The position numbers and the translations under genes were made by a program. From CAZOVB01 sp964583095 (GTDB lineage Bacteria > Planctomycetota > Phycisphaerae > SM23-33), in contig CAZOVB010000002.1 in NCBI GenBank assembly GCA_964583095.1, forward strand, positions 124,001 to 188,000: a stretch of DNA of 64,000 nucleotides. The letters are read 5' to 3'. Shown in pieces: positions 27,079 through 36,707 of the stretch. Below the pieces are notes generated by a model that was given only the letters and a program-made list of their open reading frames with translations, was not told where the DNA came from and made no database searches. Every line of letters begins with the position of its first letter. Within the stretch, counting starts at the first letter, position 1.

Positions 27079-27229
27079 AACCGCCCGCCGAAGTCCACCA
27101 TGGTGCCCTTTGGAACAATCGATCTTCGTCAATCAGGCCCGTCAAAGTCTTGCATTCTCGACAGGCGGTGCGTATACGAAAGCCAGCCAATTGTTCCAAC
27201 CAGCCCGACCCCTTTTTTCGGAATTCAAG

Positions 27230-29368
27230 ATGGACCGCTCCGAAGCTCAGCAGCCTGCGTATCTCGATTCCTCCTTGCCCATCCGCCAACGCGTGGACGA
27301 CCTGCTCGGGCGTATGACACTGGAAGAGAAGTTCTCGCAACTGGTTTCCAGCTCGCCGGCCATCGAGAGGCTCGGCTTGCCGGCTTACCGGTGGGGAGGC
27401 GAGTGTCTCCACGGGCTGGTCCATACCGGCAAGGCCACAGTCTTCCCCGGTTCGCTGAACCTGGCGGCCACGTTTGACGAGGACCTGGTCAAGACAATCG
27501 CCGACGCCATCTCCTCCGAAGCCCGGGCCAAGTACCAGGACCCCAACTGGCGAAGCGACGGAGAGCATCGCACGAGCCTGAGCTTCTGGACGCCCAACAT
27601 CAACCTTTTCCGGGACCCCCGTTGGGGTCGGGGCCAGGAGACCTACGGAGAAGATCCCCTGCTGACGGGCCGAATGGGCGCTGCGTTTGTCCGCGGGCTC
27701 CAGGGGGACGACCCGAAATACCTCAAGACCTCCGCCTGTGCCAAACACTATGCCGTGCACTCGGGGCCCGAAGAGATTCGCAGGGCCTTTGACGCCCGGG
27801 TCTCGGCCAGGGATCTGCACGAATCGTACCTGCCTGCCTTCAAGAAACTTGTCGATGCCGGTGTCGCCTGCGTGATGGGCGCGTACAACCGCGTAAACGG
27901 TGAGCCCTGTTGCGGCTCCAGGACGCTGCTGGAGGAGATCCTCCGAGACCGGTGGGGCTATGAGGGCTTCGTGGTTTCCGACGCCGGGGCCGTGCCCGCC
28001 TTCGACGAGGAGCACAAGGTCACCGATTCGCCCGAGGCCTCGGCGGCCCTGGCGATCAATACCGGCTGCGATATGGAAATCGGCGGCAAGAGCTACCAGA
28101 AGCTCCCGGAAGCGGTCGAAAAGGGCTTGGTCGAACCGGAAACCATCGACCGTGCCCTCAAGCGGATTCTCACGGTACGATTTCGTCTCGGGCTCTTCGA
28201 TCCGCCCGAAGCAGTCCCCTACACCTCGATCGGCCCGGAGGTCATCCAGTCTCAGTCGCACGTGGATCTTGCCCGACAGGCGGCCGAAAAATCGGTGGTT
28301 CTGCTGAAAAACAACGGCCTGCTGCCCCTCCAGGCTTCGCAGAAGACAGTGTTTGTCACCGGCCCGACCGCTGCGGACCTCCAGGTGCTGCTGGGCAACT
28401 TCTACCGGGGCATCTCCGGAACCCTCACCTCGATGGTCGAGGGCCTCGTCCAGGCCGCCCCCGAGGGCACGTGCATCACCCATATGCAAGGCTGCTACCT
28501 CCAGCACGAAAACGTATTCCCCTCCACCTGGGCCTACGGACTGGGAAAGTGGGCTGATGCGATCATCGCCTGCCTGGGCCTCTCGCCCCTGATGGAAGGC
28601 GAAGACGGCGAGTGCATCGGCGCCGTCAAGGGCGGAGACAAGGTCGATCTGTCCCTGCCGGCCAATCAGCTCCGCTACCTGCGGGGCCTGGCCAAGCTGG
28701 GCAAACCCCTCATCGTCGTCTGCACGGGAGGCTCGCCGATGGATCTGCGCGAGGTCCACGAACTGGCCGACGCGGTGCTGTTTGTCGGCTATCCCGGCCA
28801 GTGCGGTGGGCGAGCCCTCGGCGACGCGGTCTTTGGCCGATTCAGCCCGTCGGGCAAGCTGCCGGTGACCTTCCCCAAATCCATCGACGACGTTCCGGCC
28901 TACGAGAGCTACGATCTTACAGGCCGAACCTATCGCTACCTGGAGACCGAGCCCATGTATCCGTTTGGCTTCGGGCTTGGGTATGGGACAATCCGCCTGG
29001 GAGAACTTTCCTGTTCCAGCCAGGCCATTGAAGCAGGGGAGTCTCTGGTCGTCGCCCTGGAAGCGACCAACGATTCCGACGAGCCGGTAGAGGAGGTCAT
29101 CCAGCTCTACCTGACCGACCTGGATGCTTCAGCCCCCGCGGCGAGATGGGCTCTGAAGGACTTCCGCCGTGTAAGGCTCGAACCGGGCCTCCCGAAGCGG
29201 ATCGCGTTCACCGTCACTGCCGAAATGATGCAACGGATCGACAGCCAGGGACAGGCCCGGCTCGAACCGGGCCGATTCCGCCTCCATCTGGGCACCTGCT
29301 GTCCCGGACCCCGAAGCGCCCAACTGGGAGCGCCCGAACCCCTCAAAGCCACCTTTACCCTCCGCTGA
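27230..29368 (+). CDS. Glycoside hydrolase family 3 enzyme
   Basis: A 712-residue enzyme of the beta-glucosidase/beta-xylosidase type that removes sugars from the non-reducing ends of oligosaccharides. It has the N-terminal TIM-barrel domain (FRDPRWGRGQETYGEDP, KHYAVHSGPE), the catalytic nucleophile Asp251 (GFVVSDAGAV) and the C-terminal alpha/beta sandwich. A fibronectin-III-like tail follows from about residue 590. No signal peptide is seen, so it probably acts in the cytoplasm on imported oligosaccharides. The RWGRGQETYGEDP and GMTLEEK-type features resemble xylosidases, but specificity is not certain. Confidence 0.92.
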   Translation: MDRSEAQQPAYLDSSLPIRQRVDDLLGRMTLEEKFSQLVSSSPAIERLGLPAYRWGGECLHGLVHTGKATVFPGSLNLAATFDEDLVKTIADAISSEARAKYQDPNWRSDGEHRTSLSFWTPNINLFRDPRWGRGQETYGEDPLLTGRMGAAFVRGLQGDDPKYLKTSACAKHYAVHSGPEEIRRAFDARVSARDLHESYLPAFKKLVDAGVACVMGAYNRVNGEPCCGSRTLLEEILRDRWGYEGFVVSDAGAVPAFDEEHKVTDSPEASAALAINTGCDMEIGGKSYQKLPEAVEKGLVEPETIDRALKRILTVRFRLGLFDPPEAVPYTSIGPEVIQSQSHVDLARQAAEKSVVLLKNNGLLPLQASQKTVFVTGPTAADLQVLLGNFYRGISGTLTSMVEGLVQAAPEGTCITHMQGCYLQHENVFPSTWAYGLGKWADAIIACLGLSPLMEGEDGECIGAVKGGDKVDLSLPANQLRYLRGLAKLGKPLIVVCTGGSPMDLREVHELADAVLFVGYPGQCGGRALGDAVFGRFSPSGKLPVTFPKSIDDVPAYESYDLTGRTYRYLETEPMYPFGFGLGYGTIRLGELSCSSQAIEAGESLVVALEATNDSDEPVEEVIQLYLTDLDASAPAARWALKDFRRVRLEPGLPKRIAFTVTAEMMQRIDSQGQARLEPGRFRLHLGTCCPGPRSAQLGAPEPLKATFTLR

Positions 29369-29431
29369 ACCCTCCGGGGGGAACGAATTTTGCTTTTCCC
29401 GTTGCAGGTCGTCTTCCGATAATCATTGCCT

Positions 29432-31090
29432 ATGGGCCCCGAACAAGACCCCGAAGGTCATCAGGAACGCGAGCGATTCTTCGGCGCGGCCAAGCTCATG
29501 GCCGGCCTGACCCTTCTTTCGCGCATCTTCGGTCTGGTGCGGGACATGAGCATTCTGAGGCTCGGCGCCAACCGCCTGACCGATTCGTTCTGGACGGCGT
29601 TTTCGATCCCGAATCTCTTCCGCCGGCTCTTCGGGGAGGGGGCGCTTTCGGCTGCCTTTGTCCCGGTGATGACGGAAGTCTCCGAAGCACAGGGCTGGGA
29701 CAAGGCCCGGACGGTCCTGGCCAACTGCCTGGGTCTCCTGGCAGTGATCCTGGCGGGATTGCTGGTGGTGGTCGAACTCGGGGCGGGGCTCTGGCTGGCC
29801 TGGCTCAGCGCCGCCGGGGGAAGCTGGGATCGGACGCTGCTGCTGCAACTGGTCCTGCTGGTGATGCCCTACATGTTCACGGTCTGCCTTCTGGCGCTGC
29901 TCTCGGCCGCTTTGCAGTGCAAGGGGCATTTCGGGTATCCGGCCTTTGCGCCGATTCTGCTGAACCTGTTTCTCATCGCGGCGGCCTGGTCGATCAGCCG
30001 CTGGGGACCCGAGGCGTCCTGGCAGGGGGTGTTCGTATTGTCCCTGGCCGTTACGGCTGCGGGCATTGTGCAGCTTCTCGGGGCGATCTGGCTGCTCAGG
30101 AAGGTCCGCCTGGCTGTCCTGCCGAGGCTTGTGCCCCTGCTGCCGGAAGTCAAGCGCATCGCACGGATGACCCTGCCGATGATGGTGCCCCTGGGGATTC
30201 TGCAGCTTTCGGCCTTCTTTGACCAGTTCTATGCCTGGTGGATGACCGCCACGCCGGCCAATCCAGAGCTCCACCTGTTTGGCTGGACCCTCCAGAGACC
30301 CCTGGAAAAGGGCGTGGTCAGTTGCCTTTACGGCGCCAACCGTCTGTACCAGTTGCCCATGGGTATCCTGGCCATCTCGCTGGCAACGGCCGTCTTTCCG
30401 CTGTTCTCCCGCTATGCCTCCCGCGGAGACATCCCCGGCCTGCAGTCTGCCGCCAACCGGGCCCTGCGCTTGAGCCTGTTCCTGGGGATCCCCTCCGGGC
30501 TGGTCCTGATCCTCCTGGCCAGGCCGATCATTCAGTTGCTCTTTGGCCATGGCAGGTTCACCGACCATGATGTCGCCCGGACCGCTTACATCCTGCGGAT
30601 GTACAGCCTGGGTCTCTGGGCGTACTTCTGCAACCATATCCTCCTGCGGGCCTTCTTCGCCCAGAAGGACGCCGCAACACCTCTGCGACTTTCCTGCATC
30701 CTCTCGATGGCCAACATCCTGCTGGTGGCCTCGCTGATCTTCACCCCCCTTCGGGCCGGTGCGATCGGTCTGGCGACGGCCCTGACGGCCTCGGTGAATT
30801 CCATCCTTCTCACGGCCGTGCTCAAGAAACGCTGGAAACGTATCGGAGGCAGACGGCTGGCCTTTTCCTTGCTGCGAACGCTTTCTGCATCGCTGACCAT
30901 GGCAGCAGCAATCTGGGCGACCCGGGATCTGCTGCTGCCCGGGGTCGGCATCGGGCTTCAGAGCAGGCTGGACCTGGCCACGACGGTCGGGGCCTGTTCC
31001 TTAACGGGCGCAGCGGCGTTCTTCGCAGCGGCAAAACTCCTGCGCTGCCCGGAGTTGGGAGAACTTCTTGGCAGAAGCGGCCGGCCCTGA
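29432..31090 (+). CDS. murJ: Lipid II flippase MurJ
   Basis: MurJ (MviN) flips lipid-linked peptidoglycan precursors across the inner membrane. The 552-residue protein has about 14 membrane segments and the family start: AKLMAGLTLLSRIFGLVRD, then GANRLTDSFWTAFSIPNLFRR. ALSAAFVPV and the PMGILAISLATAVFPLFSRY segment also match. The ATG at 29432 is preferred to a TTG two codons earlier. It is convergent with the short-chain dehydrogenase, with only 15 bases between stops. Confidence 0.94.
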   Translation: MGPEQDPEGHQERERFFGAAKLMAGLTLLSRIFGLVRDMSILRLGANRLTDSFWTAFSIPNLFRRLFGEGALSAAFVPVMTEVSEAQGWDKARTVLANCLGLLAVILAGLLVVVELGAGLWLAWLSAAGGSWDRTLLLQLVLLVMPYMFTVCLLALLSAALQCKGHFGYPAFAPILLNLFLIAAAWSISRWGPEASWQGVFVLSLAVTAAGIVQLLGAIWLLRKVRLAVLPRLVPLLPEVKRIARMTLPMMVPLGILQLSAFFDQFYAWWMTATPANPELHLFGWTLQRPLEKGVVSCLYGANRLYQLPMGILAISLATAVFPLFSRYASRGDIPGLQSAANRALRLSLFLGIPSGLVLILLARPIIQLLFGHGRFTDHDVARTAYILRMYSLGLWAYFCNHILLRAFFAQKDAATPLRLSCILSMANILLVASLIFTPLRAGAIGLATALTASVNSILLTAVLKKRWKRIGGRRLAFSLLRTLSASLTMAAAIWATRDLLLPGVGIGLQSRLDLATTVGACSLTGAAAFFAAAKLLRCPELGELLGRSGRP

Positions 31091-31105
31091 CACAAAGCAA
31101 GCCGA

Positions 31106-31930
31106 TCAGGCCTGGGTGTTCTCCTGGCCGCTGATCCCCTTGAGAAACTCACGCCGGTATTTCTCCATCAGGCGGTCGGTCAGTCGCGGCAGCAGCGGGC
31201 CAAGCTTTGCCAGCAGCTTTCCGCCGAGGGTAAGGACCAACTCGGGCCGATTCTTCCCGACGCTGGAGAAGATCTTCCTGGCCACGACCTCCGGGTCCTG
31301 CATGCCTCCCAGGCGGCTCAGACCTTTGCCGGCGATTCGCGCCCCGCGGGAGTGGCTCAACAGCTCGGTATCCGTTGTGGACGGGCAGAGGCAGGTAACG
31401 CGTATTCCGAAGGGCGCCAGTTCCACGCGCATCGAATCGCTCAGGCCCACAATCGCAAACTTGGTCGCGCAGTATGCGCCGTGGTACGGCGTTGCCCGTT
31501 TACCGATGACCGAAGATACGTTGAAGATGTGCCCGCTGCCTTGCTGACGCATCGCCCGGGCTGCCTCCCGCGCGCCCCAGAAGAGTCCGAAGTAATTGAC
31601 CTCGAATATCTCGCGCATGCGGTCGGTTGTCAGCTCATCCACCGGACCGATCGCGGTGATCCCCGCGTTGTTGATCATCACGTCCAGTCGGCCATACCGA
31701 TTCCACGTCTGCTCCACAAGCGAAATCACCTGCGATTCCTTCGAGACATCGCAGAGGTGAACGTCGGCCCTGCCCCCCTCTTGCCGCAGCGCGTCCCGGA
31801 GACGTTCCAGCCTCGCCTGGCGCCGGGCGGCCAGGATCACCCGGTAGCCCCCCGCGGCAAACACTCCGGCGGCGGCCTGGCCGATTCCGCTCGAAGCCCC
31901 TGTGACGATGACGATGGGAATATCACTCAT
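31106..31930 (-). CDS. Short-chain dehydrogenase/reductase
   Basis: A 274-residue NAD(P)-dependent oxidoreductase of the classical SDR family. It has the cofactor motif TGASSGIG (10-17), the NNAG motif (87-90) and the catalytic residues Ser140, Tyr153 and Lys157 (YCATK). The start at 31930 follows a perfect AGGAGG seven bases upstream; an ATG at 31957 lacks that support. The C-terminal 70 residues are basic and may lie on a membrane. The substrate is unknown. It follows the M48 peptidase gene on the same strand. Confidence 0.92.
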   Translation of the reverse strand: MSDIPIVIVTGASSGIGQAAAGVFAAGGYRVILAARRQARLERLRDALRQEGGRADVHLCDVSKESQVISLVEQTWNRYGRLDVMINNAGITAIGPVDELTTDRMREIFEVNYFGLFWGAREAARAMRQQGSGHIFNVSSVIGKRATPYHGAYCATKFAIVGLSDSMRVELAPFGIRVTCLCPSTTDTELLSHSRGARIAGKGLSRLGGMQDPEVVARKIFSSVGKNRPELVLTLGGKLLAKLGPLLPRLTDRLMEKYRREFLKGISGQENTQA

Positions 31931-31964
31931 CAACTGCCTCCTGAACTTCAGGCCCACTGCTTGC

Positions 31965-33374
31965 CTAGCGAGACATCATCCACCAGGTAAAGGCTACCGA
32001 TGCCCCGAATCCGATCCAGAGCCCATTCTGGATTCGACGAACAAGGCGATCGATCTCGGCGCGTCGGCTCCGCGTGGCCCCCAGGTGCAGCACATACGCC
32101 ACCCGCCAGGAAATCGAGCCATGGCGCCAGTTGAATTTGTTTCGGGACATTCGGTTCAGCCGGGCCACCTGGTCCAGGGCCCCGGCGAAGACGGCCGCAC
32201 CCTCCGGCGTGATTGCCTGGGGGTCCTGCCTTGCCTCGGGAGGTGGGCCGCACGACCAGGCAGCCGCCACGTCGCACTGCCTTTCGAACCGGCGGCTGAG
32301 CCACCCGAAGCCCAGCCCCCAGACCACCAGAAGAAGGCAGACAACCACAAGCACCGAAATCAACAGATGCACCCCGGATGTCTCCAGCAGAATCTGGAGG
32401 CTCTGGCCCAACAGGATCGTCGTCACGGCGAAGAGAATCGCGTAGAAAATATGATGCCTTCGAATGTGCTCGGCCTCGTGTGCGAAGATCGCCTTGACCT
32501 GCTCGGGATGCATGTTGCGCAGCATCCCGTCGGAAAGAAGAATGTAGCGCAGCGGACCGATGAGCCCCATGACCGCGGCGTTGACGATCACCCCCCCGCT
32601 GTGCCAGATGAGCAAACGACGGTAGCGCAGGCGCATTCGCCTGCACATTTCCTCCAGCTCCTCGCGGACGGGGCCCGGCTCGAGGGGCGAGGTCTTCCAG
32701 ATCTTGGACAGCAGCGGCGGAGCCACCAGAAAGACCCCCAGGGCAGAGATCGTCACCAGGGCGCCGATGGTCGCATCCTGGTGAGCCCAGCCATCCAGGG
32801 CGGGGGCGAGGTACATCTCAATGCAGTCCACCAACAACAGGATGATCCCCACCGGGACCGCCACGAAGAGCAGACTCGTGCGAACCTGGAAGGCCACATA
32901 CTGGCCCAACGTCCATTCCACGCTTTGAACCGCGTCGCCAGGGTCCATCAGGGCTGCCCGGCGTCGCATCAACAGGTGCATGGGATATTCCAGTATCCAG
33001 TGGACCAGCAGGCCGGCGGCAAACGGGACCAGGGCCACCAGTTCCCCGGCCAGGGGGACCTCAGCCAGACCCAGGCGGTAGTTGATCCAAGGCCCCATGC
33101 CCAGCAGGATCAGCGTCGGCGGGCCCAAGAGCAACCAGCCGTTGCACAGGATCGACAGCGACCGCATGCGCCACAAGCCGGGTCGACCCGCGCTTGAAGA
33201 GCCAGCGGCCCGGACCACCAGGGAGGTCTCCCACCATTTGAGACCCAGCATCCCGAGCATGTACACGCACAAGGCCGGAGCGAACCAGTAGCCGGCCAAT
33301 TCGGTCGGGACCTGCGCGGTCACCTGATACATCGACAGCGTCAGGCCGAAGCCCACTATCACGATAATCTGCAT
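31965..33374 (-). CDS. Membrane M48-family metallopeptidase
   Basis: A 469-residue integral membrane protein with several hydrophobic segments before and after a zinc-protease core. The HExxH motif is at residues 299-303 (FAHEAEHIRRHH), next to LRYILLSDGMLRNM and HPEQVKAI, as in the HtpX/Ste24 group. The helical segments on both sides fit that group too. It probably cleaves membrane or signal-processed proteins, but the substrate is unknown. It is 34 bases upstream of the dehydrogenase gene and probably co-transcribed with it. Confidence 0.85.
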   Translation of the reverse strand: MQIIVIVGFGLTLSMYQVTAQVPTELAGYWFAPALCVYMLGMLGLKWWETSLVVRAAGSSSAGRPGLWRMRSLSILCNGWLLLGPPTLILLGMGPWINYRLGLAEVPLAGELVALVPFAAGLLVHWILEYPMHLLMRRRAALMDPGDAVQSVEWTLGQYVAFQVRTSLLFVAVPVGIILLLVDCIEMYLAPALDGWAHQDATIGALVTISALGVFLVAPPLLSKIWKTSPLEPGPVREELEEMCRRMRLRYRRLLIWHSGGVIVNAAVMGLIGPLRYILLSDGMLRNMHPEQVKAIFAHEAEHIRRHHIFYAILFAVTTILLGQSLQILLETSGVHLLISVLVVVCLLLVVWGLGFGWLSRRFERQCDVAAAWSCGPPPEARQDPQAITPEGAAVFAGALDQVARLNRMSRNKFNWRHGSISWRVAYVLHLGATRSRRAEIDRLVRRIQNGLWIGFGASVAFTWWMMSR

Positions 33375-33482
33375 CTCTCACCTTGGCTTGGACGTCACAC
33401 CATCCTAGCCGATCCAGGCATTCGGGGCAATCCGACCCCCGTCTGGAGTCCAGGCCGCGGAAAGACCCGGGGAACTTTGCGT

Positions 33483-36400
33483 TCAGACGGGCTCCTGCTC
33501 GGCCGGGTCCGGCAGGACTTCGTCACTTGGCCAAAGGCTTCCAAGTTTTCGCAGCAGGACCCGGATATCCTCCAGAACCAGGTACATCGCGGGGATGAAC
33601 ACCAGGGTGATACACGTGGCGAAGAGGATGCCGTAGCCCAGCGACAAGGCCATGGGAATCATGAACCTCGCCTGGCGACTGGTCTCGAAGATCATCGGAG
33701 CCAGACCCCCGAAGGTGGTCAGCGTGGTGAGCATGATCGGCCTGAAGCGTCGCACACCGGCCTGGCAAACCGCTTCGAAGGGCGTCAAACCCTCCTGGCG
33801 GACAAGGCGATTGGCGTAGTCGATCAGTACCAGCGAGTCGTTGACCACCACACCGGAAAGAGCCACGATCCCCATCAGGCTGATGATGGAAAGGTTGTAG
33901 CCCATGATCAGATGCCCTGCCGTGGCGCCGACAACGCCGAAGGGAATCGCCAGCATCACCACGATCGGCTGGGTGTAGCTGCGAAACGGAATCGCCAGCA
34001 GGACGTAAATCGCCACCAAGGCCATAAGCATGCCCCGCACCAGGGCCTGGAGGGATTCTTTCGCGTCGGCCTGTCTGCCCTGGTACCCGGCGGTCAGGCC
34101 CGGGAAGTCCCGCTCGAGCTGGGGCAGGATCTCGCGGTCCAGGTCCGCCTTGACCGTAGCCGTCTCCCCGATCGGCTCTACGTCGGCGGTCACGGTGACG
34201 GTACGTGCGGCGTTTCGTCGGTCGATGGTGGTATACGCCCTTCCGCGGGTCACGGTGGCCACGTCGGCCAGGGGAACCTGTCCGCCCGTGGGCGTCTGGA
34301 CGATCATCCGTTCGATATCGTATTCCCCGACGCGCTGCTGCTGTGCGCGGCGGATGCGAACGGTCACTTCATTGCGGCCTCGCTGCTGACGAATCGCCTC
34401 TACGCCCTGGAAGTTGTGGCGGATCTGGCCGGCCAGGTCTTCCGCCGTCAGGCCCAGGCTCTGGCCCCACGGGGTGATCCGGAAGTCCAACTGGCGTTTG
34501 CCCGGGGTGTACCCGTCGTCGATATCTTTGACGGCTGTGAACTGCGAGAGCTTCTCGGCCAGGGCTTCACTGGCGCGGTCGAGCGTCTGGATATTGCGAT
34601 GCCTCAGCTCGACCGTCAGTGCGCGTCCGCCGCCGGGACCTCCGCGGTCGGACTCGAACTTCAGCGATTCCAAATCCGGCATCGCCCCGGACTGCTTCCG
34701 CCACAGCTCGGTCAGGCGCGAGGTGGTAATCGGACGAATCTTCGGATCCGTCAGGTAGATTCGGATCTCCACCTGGTTGTCCCGAATGCGCGAGAAGATC
34801 CCTTCCGAAAGCTTTCTGCCCCCGTGCTCCTCGATGACCTCCTTGCCTGCCTGGACGAGATCCCTTCGGACCTGTCGCATCTTCGACATCGCAGAGCCGT
34901 AAGGCAAGGTCGCCGTCACCACCGAAACATCGGATTCCACGCGGGGCATGAGGATGAACTTCAGGTGTCCCGAGCCGATGTAGGCCAGCGTGATAATCAG
35001 AATACCGACCCCCACGGCCAGCGTCACCGAACGGTAGTGCATACACAGTCGCAGGAACGGGCCGTAGCGATGCTGGACAAAGCGTCGAAACGCCGCCATG
35101 AACGCCTGCTGCCTGTCGTGGAGGAACTTGGAGAGTCCGGTTCGCTGCTTGCGCTTCACGTGGGCCAGGTGCGCCGGCAGGATGAAAAGTGCCTCCACCA
35201 GAGAGATCAAGAACACCGTACAGACCACCAGGGGAATCACCCGCCAGATCTTGCCGATGAATCCGGGAACGAAGTACAGCGGCAGGAAGGCGACCACGTT
35301 GGTCAGAATCGAAAAGGTCACCGGCAAGGTGATATCCTTGGCGCCCTGGATGGCAGCAGCCAAAAGGCCCATGCCCTTCTGGCGGTATTCATAGATGTTC
35401 TCGCCGGCCACGATGGCGTCATCGACCACGATGCCCAGGGCGATGATGAACGCGAACATGGAAATCATATTGATCGAGACGTCCATCCAGGGCAGAAAGA
35501 GCATGCCTCCCAGAAACGAGGTCGGGATGCCCATCGTAACCCAGAAGGCCAGTCGAAACTCCAGAAACAACCCCAACAGGAGAAGCACGAGAATCAAGCC
35601 CAGAAATGCGTTTCGCAGCAGCAGTTCCAGCCGCTGGCGGTAGATGTCGCTGCGGTCCTGGCGGATCGACCAGTTGATGCCGGCGGGCAGGTCCTTTTCG
35701 ATCTCGGCCATTGCTTCCTTCACCGCATCGGAAACGCCGATCGGCGTCTGCTCGCCGATGCGGAAGACCTCCACGCCGATGGCCCGGTCCTCGACCACGG
35801 CCAGCGAGTCGCCATCTTCCCCACCGGCCGAACGTTTCTCCGGCTTCTCCACAATCTCGGCGAACGTCGCTTCGGCATCGGTATCCTCGAAGTCCTCGCG
35901 GACGTCGGCAATCTGCTCCAGCCGCAGGAGCGTACCGTCAGGCTCGACCAGAATCGGCAACCGGGCGAACTGCCTGGCCCAGTCCCGCCGTTCCGTGACG
36001 CGAAGCAGAATCTCCCCGCCGGTGGTCTCGATCTTACCCCCCGGAGTCTCCAGCGCTGCCCGGCGGATCCTCCGGGCCAACTCGTCGATGGTCAGGTTGT
36101 AGCGGCGGCGGGCCTCCTCGGTCAGTTCGATCTGGATCTCGTATTCCCGGGCACCGACCAGCTCGACCTGGCTGATCCCTTCGTGCTGGAGCAATCGGTC
36201 GCGGACGAGTTCAGCCGTCTCGCGAAGCGGGGCTTCTTTCACCTGCCCGTGCAACAGAAGCTCCACCACCTCGCGCTTGCGCACATTGAGCGTCACGACC
36301 GGGTCTTCCACGTCGCCGTGGAAGGTTCGGATCCGATCCACCTCCTGCTGGATGTCCTGGTAGGTCTTCTGTCGGTCGGCGTCTTCGGTCAACTCGGCGG

Positions 36401-36707
36401 TGACCATACCGGAGCCTTCGGAGGCCACCGCGGTGATCTCCTTGACCCCGTCCACGCCGCGGATGGCTTCCTCGACGGCCAGGATGATCCCCTGCTCGAC
36501 CTCTTCGGGACTGGCCCCGGGATAGGCGACTCGCACGCTGACCGTATCGGGCGAGAACTCGGGGAAGACTTCCTGTTTGATCCGAGTGGCCATGAACAGC
36601 CCGCCCAACAGGCAGGTGAGCATCATGATGTTGGGGGTGATCCGATTGCGGACCATCCATCCGATGATGCCGCCGCGGTCTTTGTCTGTCAGGGGGGAAT
36701 CGCTCAT
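33483..36707 (-). CDS. RND efflux pump, inner-membrane subunit
   Basis: A 1074-residue proton-driven pump of the AcrB/MexB-like superfamily. It has the expected 12 membrane helices with two large periplasmic loops. The proton-relay Asp-Asp pair is present near residue 428 (GIVVDDAIVAGENIYE). The N-terminus (RNRITPNIMMLTCLLGG) and the PGASPEEVEQGI segment are typical. The second half repeats the pattern (VVVNDSLVLIDYANRL). Its substrate cannot be read from sequence. It overlaps the adaptor gene by ATGA and is the last gene of a TetR-led operon. Confidence 0.95.
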   Translation of the reverse strand: MSDSPLTDKDRGGIIGWMVRNRITPNIMMLTCLLGGLFMATRIKQEVFPEFSPDTVSVRVAYPGASPEEVEQGIILAVEEAIRGVDGVKEITAVASEGSGMVTAELTEDADRQKTYQDIQQEVDRIRTFHGDVEDPVVTLNVRKREVVELLLHGQVKEAPLRETAELVRDRLLQHEGISQVELVGAREYEIQIELTEEARRRYNLTIDELARRIRRAALETPGGKIETTGGEILLRVTERRDWARQFARLPILVEPDGTLLRLEQIADVREDFEDTDAEATFAEIVEKPEKRSAGGEDGDSLAVVEDRAIGVEVFRIGEQTPIGVSDAVKEAMAEIEKDLPAGINWSIRQDRSDIYRQRLELLLRNAFLGLILVLLLLGLFLEFRLAFWVTMGIPTSFLGGMLFLPWMDVSINMISMFAFIIALGIVVDDAIVAGENIYEYRQKGMGLLAAAIQGAKDITLPVTFSILTNVVAFLPLYFVPGFIGKIWRVIPLVVCTVFLISLVEALFILPAHLAHVKRKQRTGLSKFLHDRQQAFMAAFRRFVQHRYGPFLRLCMHYRSVTLAVGVGILIITLAYIGSGHLKFILMPRVESDVSVVTATLPYGSAMSKMRQVRRDLVQAGKEVIEEHGGRKLSEGIFSRIRDNQVEIRIYLTDPKIRPITTSRLTELWRKQSGAMPDLESLKFESDRGGPGGGRALTVELRHRNIQTLDRASEALAEKLSQFTAVKDIDDGYTPGKRQLDFRITPWGQSLGLTAEDLAGQIRHNFQGVEAIRQQRGRNEVTVRIRRAQQQRVGEYDIERMIVQTPTGGQVPLADVATVTRGRAYTTIDRRNAARTVTVTADVEPIGETATVKADLDREILPQLERDFPGLTAGYQGRQADAKESLQALVRGMLMALVAIYVLLAIPFRSYTQPIVVMLAIPFGVVGATAGHLIMGYNLSIISLMGIVALSGVVVNDSLVLIDYANRLVRQEGLTPFEAVCQAGVRRFRPIMLTTLTTFGGLAPMIFETSRQARFMIPMALSLGYGILFATCITLVFIPAMYLVLEDIRVLLRKLGSLWPSDEVLPDPAEQEPV